From contig JAWXVA010000001.1 of NCBI GenBank assembly GCA_044425815.1, positions 1 to 64,000 of the forward strand: 64,000 nt of DNA. The letters are read 5' to 3'. Position 1 is the stretch's first letter. Every line of letters starts with the position of its first letter. Origin of the DNA: CAUPWF01 sp044425815 (GTDB taxonomy: Bacteria; Bacillota; Clostridia; Lachnospirales; Lachnospiraceae). The notes under the pieces were generated by a model. That model worked only from the letters and a program-made list of their open reading frames with translations. It did no database searches and had not been told where the DNA came from. The position numbers and the translations under genes were made by a program. Below are positions 55,487 through 62,923 of this stretch, piece by piece.

Positions 55487-55750
55487 ATGAATCAGATTTT
55501 AATGATATATTTTGTAGTGATAAATATTGTGGCATTTGTGCTGTATGGGGTAGATAAGCAAAAGGCAATCAAACACCAGTGGCGTATACCAGAGAAGACA
55601 TTGTTCTTGGTCGCGATACTAGGTGGAACGCTAGGTGCAATTTTTGGAATGCAGTTTTTTCGACATAAAACAAAACATTGGTCCTTTAAATTAGGATTGC
55701 CGATGATATTGTTGATTCAGGTGCTGGGATATCATTTTTTTATGCGTTAA
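55487..55750 (+). CDS. DUF1294 small membrane protein
   Basis: 87 residues, two or three membrane helices, with the DUF1294 core YGVDKQKA and WRIPEKTLFLVAILGGTLGA followed by RHKTKHWSFKLGLP. The frame opens at 55403, inside the tRNA terminator, but AAAGGAG (55472-55478) points to ATG 55487. The function of DUF1294 is unknown. Confidence 0.88.
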   Translation: MNQILMIYFVVINIVAFVLYGVDKQKAIKHQWRIPEKTLFLVAILGGTLGAIFGMQFFRHKTKHWSFKLGLPMILLIQVLGYHFFMR

Positions 55751-55782
55751 TCCATGAAAAATGAATAATAGGAGGAAGTAGA

Positions 55783-56616
55783 ATGTTAATAATTGGATCA
55801 CACTTATCATCCTCGAAAGGATTCGAGGCTATGGGAAAAGAGGCACTAAAGATAGGGGCTAATACATTTCAATTCTTTACTAGAAATCCGAGAGGGAGTA
55901 AAGCAAAAGCAATAGATCCTAAGGATGTGCAGAAGTTACGAGAATTAATGGAAATGCATCATTTTGGAAGAATTCTTGCCCATGCTCCATATACATTGAA
56001 TGCATGTTCTGCCGATGAAAATACACGAGAATTTGCTTGGATGACCATGAAAGATGATTTAGAACGCATGGAATATTTGCCAGGAAACTTATATAATTTT
56101 CATCCGGGGAGCCATGTGAAACAAGGTACAGAAATTGGAATACAATTGATTGCAGATATGTTGAATGAGATCTTATGGGAAGAGCAAACGACAGTAGTAT
56201 TACTAGAAACTATGGCAGGAAAAGGAACAGAGATAGGAAGAAATTTCGAAGAACTTCAAGCGATTATTGAGAAGGTGAAGTTAAAGGATAAGATAGGAGT
56301 ATGTTTAGATACTTGCCATATTCATGATGGAGGATATGATGTAGTAGAAAATCTAGAAGATGTAGTGCGGGAATTTGATAGAATTATAGGATTAGAGTAT
56401 CTAAAGGCAATTCACCTTAATGATAGTATGAATCCGAAGGAAGCGCACAAAGATCGTCATGCCAAGCTAGGAGAAGGGCATATTGGATTAGATGCAATCC
56501 TTAATATTGTGAATCATCCACAGTTAAAGGATATTCCATTTTATTTGGAAACACCGAATGATTTAGATGGATATGCAAATGAAATTACATTAATAAAACA
56601 GGGTTATAAAGAATAA
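55783..56616 (+). CDS. nfo: Endonuclease IV (AP endonuclease Nfo)
   Basis: 277 residues; cuts DNA 5' to abasic sites. TIM-barrel zinc residues appear in NFHPGSH (about 105), LLETMAG (about 145), CLDTCHIHDGGYD (about 176) and YLETP (about 262). TAGGAGGAAG precedes ATG 55783. Confidence 0.95.
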   Translation: MLIIGSHLSSSKGFEAMGKEALKIGANTFQFFTRNPRGSKAKAIDPKDVQKLRELMEMHHFGRILAHAPYTLNACSADENTREFAWMTMKDDLERMEYLPGNLYNFHPGSHVKQGTEIGIQLIADMLNEILWEEQTTVVLLETMAGKGTEIGRNFEELQAIIEKVKLKDKIGVCLDTCHIHDGGYDVVENLEDVVREFDRIIGLEYLKAIHLNDSMNPKEAHKDRHAKLGEGHIGLDAILNIVNHPQLKDIPFYLETPNDLDGYANEITLIKQGYKE

Positions 56617-56621
56617 AAAAA

Positions 56622-56653
56622 TATGCTATACTCATAAGAGTATAGCTATTTTT
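56622..56653 (+). terminator. Terminator after nfo
   Basis: GCTATACTC (56625-56633), loop ATAA, GAGTATAGC (56638-56646), followed by TATTTTT. Confidence 0.75.
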
Positions 56654-56683
56654 ATACATAAAGTACTAGAATGGAGGGTGACG

Positions 56684-57112
56684 ATGGAAAAAGTGACATC
56701 AATTGCAACATTAATCAAATGTATTACGAATGAATATGAAAAGCAATTCAATCAGTTGCTTACAACTAGTGGTATAACAGCCTCGCAATTTGCGGTACTT
56801 AATTATTTGTATGAAACAAACAAAGAATATGTAAATCAAAAAGATATAGAAAGCTATCTAAATCTTAGTAACCCAACCGTAACTGGTCTTTTGAAACGTT
56901 TGGATGAAAAAGGATATTTACTCGTCGTCCAGAATGTACAAGACAAAAGAAAGAAAAATGTATATCTAACAGAGCAGGCTTATGACATGAAAAAGCGATT
57001 CGATGCCAGCAGGAAAAAGATGGATAGAGCACTATTTCGTGGAATGAAGAAGAATGAGGTCGAGTGCTTACGACGCTACTTAGAACGAGTGCTATATAAT
57101 ATAGAAGATTAG
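56684..57112 (+). CDS. MarR-family transcription regulator
   Basis: 142 residues. Winged helix-turn-helix with TASQFAVLNYLYE, QKDIESYLNLSNPTVTGLLKRLDEKGYL and the wing NVQDKRKKNVYLTEQ. The GTG at 56678 is inside the ribosome site GGAGGG, so ATG 56684 is used. The target is unknown. Confidence 0.88.
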   Translation: MEKVTSIATLIKCITNEYEKQFNQLLTTSGITASQFAVLNYLYETNKEYVNQKDIESYLNLSNPTVTGLLKRLDEKGYLLVVQNVQDKRKKNVYLTEQAYDMKKRFDASRKKMDRALFRGMKKNEVECLRRYLERVLYNIED

Positions 57113-57200
57113 GTATGGAATAGATATAAAATATTTAGCAAAGAAAATAACAAAATAAAAATTTTGAACAACGAAAGAAAGTTGTATGGAGGAAATACTG

Positions 57201-58049
57201 ATGAGTTTAGCAGATAATATTTTCATAAATATGTGTAACGATATCATTGATAATGGTGTAAGTACAGAAGGAGAAAAAGTCAGACCTAAATGGGAGGATG
57301 GATCTTCAGCGTATACGATGAAACGTTTTGGAGTTGTGAATCGATATGATTTAGCAAAAGAATTTCCAGCACTAACACTTCGTAGAACGGGAATTAAGAG
57401 TTGTGTAGATGAATTGTTATGGATTTGGCAGAAGAAGTCAAATAATATCAATGAATTAAATAGTCATATCTGGGATAGCTGGGCAGATGAAGCTGGATCA
57501 ATTGGTAAGGCATATGGCTATCAGATGAGCGTCAAACATGAATACAAAGAAGGCATGATGGATCAGATTGACCGCGTGATTTATGATTTAAAGAATAATC
57601 CGTATAGCAGACGTATTATGACGAATATTTATGTGCATCAAGATTTGGCAGAGATGCATTTGTATCCTTGTGCGTATAGTATGACCTTTAATGTGACAAA
57701 AGAGAAAGGTAGCGATAAATTAACATTGAATGCTATCTTAAATCAACGTTCACAAGATGTTTTAGCGGCGAATAATTGGAATGTATGCCAATACGCAGTG
57801 CTTGTACATATGTTGGCACAAGTATGTGATATGCAAGTAGGTGAATTTGTACATGTGATAGCGGATGCGCATATTTATGACCGACATATTCCGCTAATAC
57901 AAGAATTGATTTCGAGAGAACCACTTCCAGCACCGAAGTTTTGGCTTAATCCAGAAGTGAAAGATTTCTATCAATTTACAAAGGATGATGTGCGACTAGA
58001 TGAGTATGAAACAGGACCACAAATTAAAAATATTCCAATAGCAGTATAG
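57201..58049 (+). CDS. thyA: Thymidylate synthase ThyA, divergent form
   Basis: 282-residue enzyme making dTMP from dUMP with methylenetetrahydrofolate. The nucleophile is Cys157 in LYPCAYSMTF; the usual PCH is PCA here, and the following Gln is also changed. NQRSQD keeps the Arg-Ser-x-Asp phosphate site, NWNVCQYA replaces the usual PFN-type segment, and DAHIYDRHI keeps His-x-Tyr. The W/D folate-side motif HIWDSWADE is present. Such sequences are a Clostridia-type branch. GGAGG (57188-57192) precedes ATG 57201. It neighbours DHFR, as it should, since ThyA produces dihydrofolate. Confidence 0.88.
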   Translation: MSLADNIFINMCNDIIDNGVSTEGEKVRPKWEDGSSAYTMKRFGVVNRYDLAKEFPALTLRRTGIKSCVDELLWIWQKKSNNINELNSHIWDSWADEAGSIGKAYGYQMSVKHEYKEGMMDQIDRVIYDLKNNPYSRRIMTNIYVHQDLAEMHLYPCAYSMTFNVTKEKGSDKLTLNAILNQRSQDVLAANNWNVCQYAVLVHMLAQVCDMQVGEFVHVIADAHIYDRHIPLIQELISREPLPAPKFWLNPEVKDFYQFTKDDVRLDEYETGPQIKNIPIAV

Positions 58050-58630
58050 TGAGAAAAAAATAGTAGAAGTATTAGATATCAAAGAATGTACTAGAATAGA
58101 AGAAAGTAGGAAAAATAGATGAATTTAATTGTAGCAGTAGATAAAAATTGGGCCATTGGGAATCAGAATAAGTTACTAGTGAGCATTCCAGCAGACATGA
58201 AATTCTTTCGTGAAACGACATCGAATAAAGTTGTTGTGATGGGGAGAAAGACATTGGAGAGTTTTCCACAGAAACAACCGCTAAAGAATCGTACTAATAT
58301 TGTGCTAACCACCGATAAGAATTATATCGTAAATGGTGCGATTGTAGTGCATACGTTAGAGGAGTTACTAGAAGAGCTCAAGAAATATAACAAGGAAGAT
58401 ATTTATGTGATAGGTGGAGAAAGCATTTATCGACAATTGCTTCCATATTGTACAACTGCACATGTGACTAAGATTGACCATGCATATGAAGCCGATACGG
58501 TGTTTCCAAATCTTGATGCATTACCAGAGTGGAATGTAACGGGGATTAGTGAAGAGCAGACGTACTTTGATTTGGAATATTATTTTACTCGTTATGAAGC
58601 TACAAGGTAAAATCAAGTGAATATAATATT
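58005..58630 (+). repeat. Tandem duplication, first unit (thyA end plus DHFR)
   Basis: 626 bases covering the last 14 thyA codons, the spacer and the first DHFR gene. Repeated at once at 58631-59256 with about six differences seen by eye. Confidence 0.95.
58119..58610 (+). CDS. folA: Dihydrofolate reductase, copy 1
   Basis: 163 residues; reduces dihydrofolate with NADPH. N-terminal LIVAVDKNWAIG, the catalytic Asp26 in IPADMKFF, the NADPH motif VVVMGRKTLESFP, VIGGESIYRQLLP and AHVTKI. The usual Leu-Pro-Trp (E. coli Trp22) is replaced by LLV, as I expect in this lineage. It lies 69 bases after thyA. The ribosome site is weak (AGTAGG). Confidence 0.93.
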   Translation: MNLIVAVDKNWAIGNQNKLLVSIPADMKFFRETTSNKVVVMGRKTLESFPQKQPLKNRTNIVLTTDKNYIVNGAIVVHTLEELLEELKKYNKEDIYVIGGESIYRQLLPYCTTAHVTKIDHAYEADTVFPNLDALPEWNVTGISEEQTYFDLEYYFTRYEATR

Positions 58631-58675
58631 TATGAAACAGGACCACAAATTAAAAATATTCCAATAGCAGTATAG
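58631..58675 (+). pseudogene. thyA 3' fragment left by the duplication
   Basis: Identical to the final 14 codons and stop of thyA (58005-58049). It has no start and no function of its own; it marks the duplication joint. Confidence 0.93.
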
Positions 58676-58745
58676 TGAGAAAAAAATAGTAGAAGTATTA
58701 GATATCAAAGAAGGTACTAGAAATAGAAGAAAGTAGGAAATATAG

Positions 58746-59237
58746 ATGAATTTAATTGTAACAGTAGATAAAAATTGGGCCATTGGGAATCAGAATAAGT
58801 TACTAGTGAGCAATCCAGCAGACATGAAATTCTTTCGTGAAACGACATCGAATAAAGTTGTTGTGATGGGGAGAAAGACATTGGAGAGTTTTCCACAGAA
58901 ACAACCGCTAAAGAATCGTACTAATATTGTGCTAACCACCGATAAGAATTATATCGTAAATGGTGCGATTGTAGTGCATACGTTAGAGGAGTTACTAGAA
59001 GAGCTCAAGAAATATAACAAGGAAGATATTTATGTGATAGGTGGAGAAAGCATTTATCGACAATTGCTTCCATATTGTACAACTGCACATGTGACTAAGA
59101 TTGACCATGCATATGAAGCCGATACGGTGTTTCCAAATCTTGATGCATTACCAGAGTGGAATGTAACGGGGATTAGTGAAGAGCAGACGTACTTTGATTT
59201 GGAATATTATTTTACTCGCTATGAAGCTACAAGGTAA
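58746..59237 (+). CDS. Dihydrofolate reductase, copy 2
   Basis: 163 residues, intact. Compared with copy 1 it has two amino acid changes and one silent change in the whole coding sequence: Ala6 to Thr and Ile23 to Asn. By alignment to the E. coli enzyme these match Ala7 and Leu24, both beside the folate site, and Asp26 is unchanged. Its leader has a nearly identical spacer and AGTAGG. It is presumably expressed by read-through with copy 1. It may be a mere recent duplicate, a diverging enzyme, or an antifolate-tolerant form. Confidence 0.9.
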   Translation: MNLIVTVDKNWAIGNQNKLLVSNPADMKFFRETTSNKVVVMGRKTLESFPQKQPLKNRTNIVLTTDKNYIVNGAIVVHTLEELLEELKKYNKEDIYVIGGESIYRQLLPYCTTAHVTKIDHAYEADTVFPNLDALPEWNVTGISEEQTYFDLEYYFTRYEATR

Positions 59238-59357
59238 AATCAAGTGAATATAATATAAAACTTAGAAATAGAAAAAGGTAGGAATTGGAAAAAGATAGAA
59301 AAAGAAAAAAATAAATAGAAAATATAGTTATGAAAGTGTTATAAGGAGCGAATGAGT

Positions 59358-61085
59358 ATGAAAAAAATTTCGGGAAATAAATTGCTAATGAAGGCATTAA
59401 AAGAAGAAGGCGTAGATATCATATTTGGTTATCCGGGGGGGTACAATGTAGATATTCTCGATGAATTATATAAACAAGATTATACAGAGGTGATACTACC
59501 TCGACATGAGCAAGGATTGATACATGCTGCAGACGGATATGCACGTGCAACAGGTCGCGTTGGGGTTTGCTTGGTAACAAGTGGTCCGGGTGCAACAAAC
59601 TTAGTGACAGGGATTGCTACAGCGAATTATGATAGTATTCCACTTGTTTGTCTAACAGGACAAGTAAACCGTAATCTAATAGGAAATGACGCGTTTCAAG
59701 AGGTAGATATTGTTGGAATTACACGTAGTATATGTAAATATGGTGTAACAGTTACAAGAAGAGAAGATCTAGGACGTGCGATTAAAGAAGCATTTTATAT
59801 AGCAAGAACAGGTCGACCTGGACCAGTGGTGATTGATTTACCTAAAGACATGATGTGTGAATTAGGTGATACAATTTATCCGGAAACAGTTAATATTCGT
59901 GGTTACAAGCCGAATACTAGCGTACATATAGGACAGTTGAAGCGCGCAATTAAGATGCTCGCGAAAGCGAAAAATCCATTGTTCTTAGCAGGTGGAGGCG
60001 TGAATATTGCAGGCGCAAATGATGTATTTACGCAATTGGTAGAGAAGACGAAAGTGCCAGTTGTTACAACGGTTATGGGGAAAGGTGCGATACCTTCTAC
60101 AAGTCCATACTTTATTGGACACATGGGATTGCATGGAGCGTATGCATCAAATATGGCTGTAGGCGAGTGTGATTTGTTATTTTCTATTGGGGCAAGGTTT
60201 AACGACCGTGTTACCGGAAAGATTATGGATTTTGCACCGAATGCACAGATAGTCCATATTGACATAGATACGGCATCGATTTCTAGAAATGTGCACGTGG
60301 AGGTACCGATTGTTGCAGATGCGAAAGAAGCTTGTGAACGATTGCTAGAATATGTAGACGAGAAAGACACAACAGAATGGTTAGAACGTATTAATCAATG
60401 GAAGGCAGAGCATCCATTGAATTTGAAGAATAGAATATCAGTAAATGCTCAGAGCATTATAGAAGAGATGAATCGACAATTCGAGGATGTGATTGTAGTG
60501 TCTGACGTAGGACAACATCAAATGTGGTGTGCACAATATGCAGAATTGAATGAAAAGAAACGATTAATTATGTCGGGTGGATTAGGTACAATGGGATTTG
60601 GATTCCCAGCAGCCATAGGTGCACAATTAGGATGTCCAGAGCGAAAAGTAGTGTCCATTTCAGGAGATGGTGGTTTTCAGATGAACCTTCAAGAATTGGC
60701 GACTGCAATTTCGGAAGAATTACCGATTATCACTTGTGTATTTAATAATTACAAATTGGGAATGGTTCGTCAGATGCAGAAATTAAGCTTTGGCAAAAGA
60801 TATTCGGCTACATGTTTGAATGCGACGAAAAGTTGTCGAGCAGCGTGTAAAGAAGGTGTATGTAATTGCCCACCATATTCACCAGATTTTGTGAAACTAG
60901 CTGAGAGTTATGGAGCAAAAGCGATTCGCGTAGAGAAGAATGAGGATATTGCGAAAGCATTTGAATTTGCAAAACAAGAAACTAAGATACCAGTATTAAT
61001 TGAATTTATGATTGATTGTGAAGAATTGGTATTGCCTATGGTGCGTGGTGGAAGCTCCATTGAAAATATGATATTAGATTGTTAG
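59358..61085 (+). CDS. ilvB: Acetolactate synthase large subunit with Cys-rich insert
   Basis: 575-residue ThDP enzyme, first step of valine/leucine/isoleucine synthesis. ThDP glutamate in LPRHEQGLIHAADGYAR, FAD-binding central domain, and the ThDP motif GDGGFQMNLQEL with NNYKLGMVRQ. An insert of about 20 residues after RYSAT carries Cys486, 493, 497, 502 and 504. AAGGAG at 59343-59348 fits ATG 59358 rather than 59352. IlvN follows after 13 bases. Confidence 0.94.
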   Translation: MKKISGNKLLMKALKEEGVDIIFGYPGGYNVDILDELYKQDYTEVILPRHEQGLIHAADGYARATGRVGVCLVTSGPGATNLVTGIATANYDSIPLVCLTGQVNRNLIGNDAFQEVDIVGITRSICKYGVTVTRREDLGRAIKEAFYIARTGRPGPVVIDLPKDMMCELGDTIYPETVNIRGYKPNTSVHIGQLKRAIKMLAKAKNPLFLAGGGVNIAGANDVFTQLVEKTKVPVVTTVMGKGAIPSTSPYFIGHMGLHGAYASNMAVGECDLLFSIGARFNDRVTGKIMDFAPNAQIVHIDIDTASISRNVHVEVPIVADAKEACERLLEYVDEKDTTEWLERINQWKAEHPLNLKNRISVNAQSIIEEMNRQFEDVIVVSDVGQHQMWCAQYAELNEKKRLIMSGGLGTMGFGFPAAIGAQLGCPERKVVSISGDGGFQMNLQELATAISEELPIITCVFNNYKLGMVRQMQKLSFGKRYSATCLNATKSCRAACKEGVCNCPPYSPDFVKLAESYGAKAIRVEKNEDIAKAFEFAKQETKIPVLIEFMIDCEELVLPMVRGGSSIENMILDC

Positions 61086-61098
61086 GAGGAATCGTGAG

Positions 61099-61608
61099 AT
61101 GAATAGTACAATGCATAAAAGATGGATTTCACTATATGTAGAAAACCAAGTGGGGGTTTTATCCAAAATTTCAGGATTGTTTTCAGGTAAATCCTACAAT
61201 ATGGCAAGTCTTACGGTAGGAACAACAGAGGATCCAACTATTTCTAGAATGACAATAGAGACTGTAAGTGATGATGCGACATTTGAACAGATTAAGAAGC
61301 AATTAAATCGAATGGTAGAAGTTATCAAAGTAATAGATTTTACTAGTATGTCAATACATATGAAGGAATTGTTATATGTAAAAGTAAAGCAGTGCACCTT
61401 AGTTGAGAAGACAGAGGCATTCCATATTGCAGAGGCTTTTGGTGGGAAAGTAGTCGACTACGGCAAAGACAGTGTCCTTATTGAATGTGTTCAAACATCA
61501 GCTAAAAACGATTCGTTAGTGGCATTATTACATGATTCGTTCAAAATGATTGAAGTGGTTCGTGGAGGAAGTGTAGGGATAGAATCTATAAGTATTACAG
61601 AGAGATAA
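61099..61608 (+). CDS. ilvN: Acetolactate synthase small (regulatory) subunit
   Basis: 169 residues. N-terminal ACT domain (SLYVENQVGVLSKISGLFSGKSYNMASLTVGTTEDPTISRMTI spans it; glycine-rich turn GLFSGKSYN) that binds valine for feedback inhibition, and the C-terminal domain KVKQCTLVEKTEAF. AGGAGG precedes ATG 61099. Confidence 0.95.
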   Translation: MNSTMHKRWISLYVENQVGVLSKISGLFSGKSYNMASLTVGTTEDPTISRMTIETVSDDATFEQIKKQLNRMVEVIKVIDFTSMSIHMKELLYVKVKQCTLVEKTEAFHIAEAFGGKVVDYGKDSVLIECVQTSAKNDSLVALLHDSFKMIEVVRGGSVGIESISITER

Positions 61609-61633
61609 ATTGAAAAAAATCCTGAAAAAAGAT

Positions 61634-61657
61634 AAAACAGAGCACGTTCTGTTTTTC
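61634..61657 (+). terminator. Short terminator after ilvN
   Basis: AAAACAGA (61634-61641) pairs with TCTGTTTT (61648-61655) around GCACGT, then TT. Modest strength. Confidence 0.65.
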
Positions 61658-61658
61658 C

Positions 61659-61687
61659 TTGACAAACAGAATACAAAGTAGGATAAT
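61659..61687 (+). promoter_or_regulatory. Sigma-A promoter for ilvE
   Basis: Perfect TTGACA (61659-61664), 17 bases, GATAAT (61682-61687). No T-box or leader peptide is evident between it and the start at 61755. Confidence 0.7.
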
Positions 61688-61754
61688 GTTTAATAATTAA
61701 GGAAATCATGTGGTGGTTTTATATAATATTATAGAGAAATTAAGGAGCTTGAAG

Positions 61755-62780
61755 ATGGAAAAGAAGAATATTGACTGGGCAAATATAGGATTCGGATATA
61801 TGCCAGCAGATAAGAGATTTGTATCAAATTACAAAGATGGTGCGTGGGGAGAAGGTGCACTTACAGAAGATAATATGATCGTAATGAGTGAATGTGCAGG
61901 AGTCCTTCAGTATGCACAATCAGTTTTTGAAGGATTAAAAGCATATACCACAAAAGATGGAAAGATTGTTACATTTAGACCAGATTTGAATGGTGAGAGA
62001 CTAGAAGACAGTGCTAAGAGATTAGAGATGCCTATTTATCCAAAAGAGAAATTTGTAGAAGCGATTACAGCAGTAGTAGCAGCAAATAAGGAATTTGTTC
62101 CACCTTACGGATCTGGCGCAAGTCTTTATCTTAGACCTTATATCTTTGGAAGTAGTCCTGTAATTGGAATTAAGCCTGCAGATGAATATCAGTTCCGTTG
62201 CTTTGCAACACCAGTAGGACCTTATTTTAAGGGTGGAGCGAAACCATTAACATTGAAAGTGAGTGATTTTGATCGTGCAGCGCCAAATGGTACAGGAAAT
62301 ATCAAGGCTGGTCTTAACTATGCAATGAGCTTGCATGCAATTGTAACAGCGCATGAAGAGGGGTATGATGAAAATATGTATCTTGATCCTCAGACGAGAA
62401 CCAAGGTAGAAGAAACAGGTGGTGCGAACTTTATTTTTGTAACAAAAGATAATAAAATAGTAACACCAAAGTCTGATAGTATCTTACCATCTATTACAAG
62501 ACGTTCTTTGGTAGATGTTGCAAGTAAATATCTAGGTATGGAAGTAGAACATAGAGAGGTATTACTAACAGAATTACAAGACTTTGCAGAATGTGGATTA
62601 TGTGGAACAGCAGCAGTAATTTCACCAGTTGGCAAAGTGGTAGATCATGGAACCGAGATTTGTTTCTCTAGTGGAATGGATGAAATGGGACCAGTGATTA
62701 AGAAACTATATGATACATTAACAGGAATTCAAATGGGCGAGATAGAAGCACCAGAAGGTTGGATTCACGTAATCGAATAA
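61755..62780 (+). CDS. ilvE: Branched-chain amino acid aminotransferase
   Basis: 341-residue fold-type IV PLP enzyme, last step of Val/Leu/Ile synthesis. QSVFEGLKAY (about 53), YLRPYIFGSS (about 117), the PLP lysine in GTGNIKAGLNYA (about 184), and ETGGANFIFV (about 217), then GTAAVISPVG. AAGGAG at 61742-61747 precedes ATG 61755; the frame runs to 61710 but lacks a site there. Confidence 0.95.
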   Translation: MEKKNIDWANIGFGYMPADKRFVSNYKDGAWGEGALTEDNMIVMSECAGVLQYAQSVFEGLKAYTTKDGKIVTFRPDLNGERLEDSAKRLEMPIYPKEKFVEAITAVVAANKEFVPPYGSGASLYLRPYIFGSSPVIGIKPADEYQFRCFATPVGPYFKGGAKPLTLKVSDFDRAAPNGTGNIKAGLNYAMSLHAIVTAHEEGYDENMYLDPQTRTKVEETGGANFIFVTKDNKIVTPKSDSILPSITRRSLVDVASKYLGMEVEHREVLLTELQDFAECGLCGTAAVISPVGKVVDHGTEICFSSGMDEMGPVIKKLYDTLTGIQMGEIEAPEGWIHVIE

Positions 62781-62804
62781 ACAGCTATTATTATATGAAC
62801 AAAT

Positions 62805-62893
62805 AAAAACCATATCTATCTATACTATTTAAAGACGAACGCTAGAGAATGAGAGTGGGTCGTGTGAAATAAGTATAGATAGGTATGGTTTTA
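62805..62893. terminator. Long-loop bidirectional terminator
   Basis: AAAACCATATCTATCTATACT (62806-62826 region) pairs with AGTATAGATAGGTATGGTTTT (62872-62892 region) with one mismatch; about 40 bases form the loop. T-rich and A-rich flanks fit both strands. It separates ilvE from the convergent kinase gene. Confidence 0.65.
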
Positions 62894-62923
62894 AAATATC
62901 AAAAAGGTAATGTATTTATGCGA

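Larger units (their letters stand above)
58631..59256 (+). repeat. Tandem duplication, second unit
   Basis: Second copy of the 626-base unit, including a 45-base thyA fragment (58631-58675) with its stop, and the second DHFR gene. One extra A in the spacer shifts the second gene offset to 627. Confidence 0.95.

Noticed and set aside
58746..59237. Second DHFR as a pseudogene
   Set aside because: The frame is intact, all catalytic motifs are kept and only two residues differ.
59257..59357. T-box or leader-peptide attenuator before ilvB (also examined before hisS, aspS and ilvE)
   Set aside because: No T-box sequence (AGGGTGGNACCGCG-like), antiterminator or amino-acid-rich leader peptide was found; the gap before ilvB is A-rich and plain.
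62805..62893. MITE or small repeat element
   Set aside because: Only one copy in the window, no target duplication, and placement between convergent genes fits a terminator.
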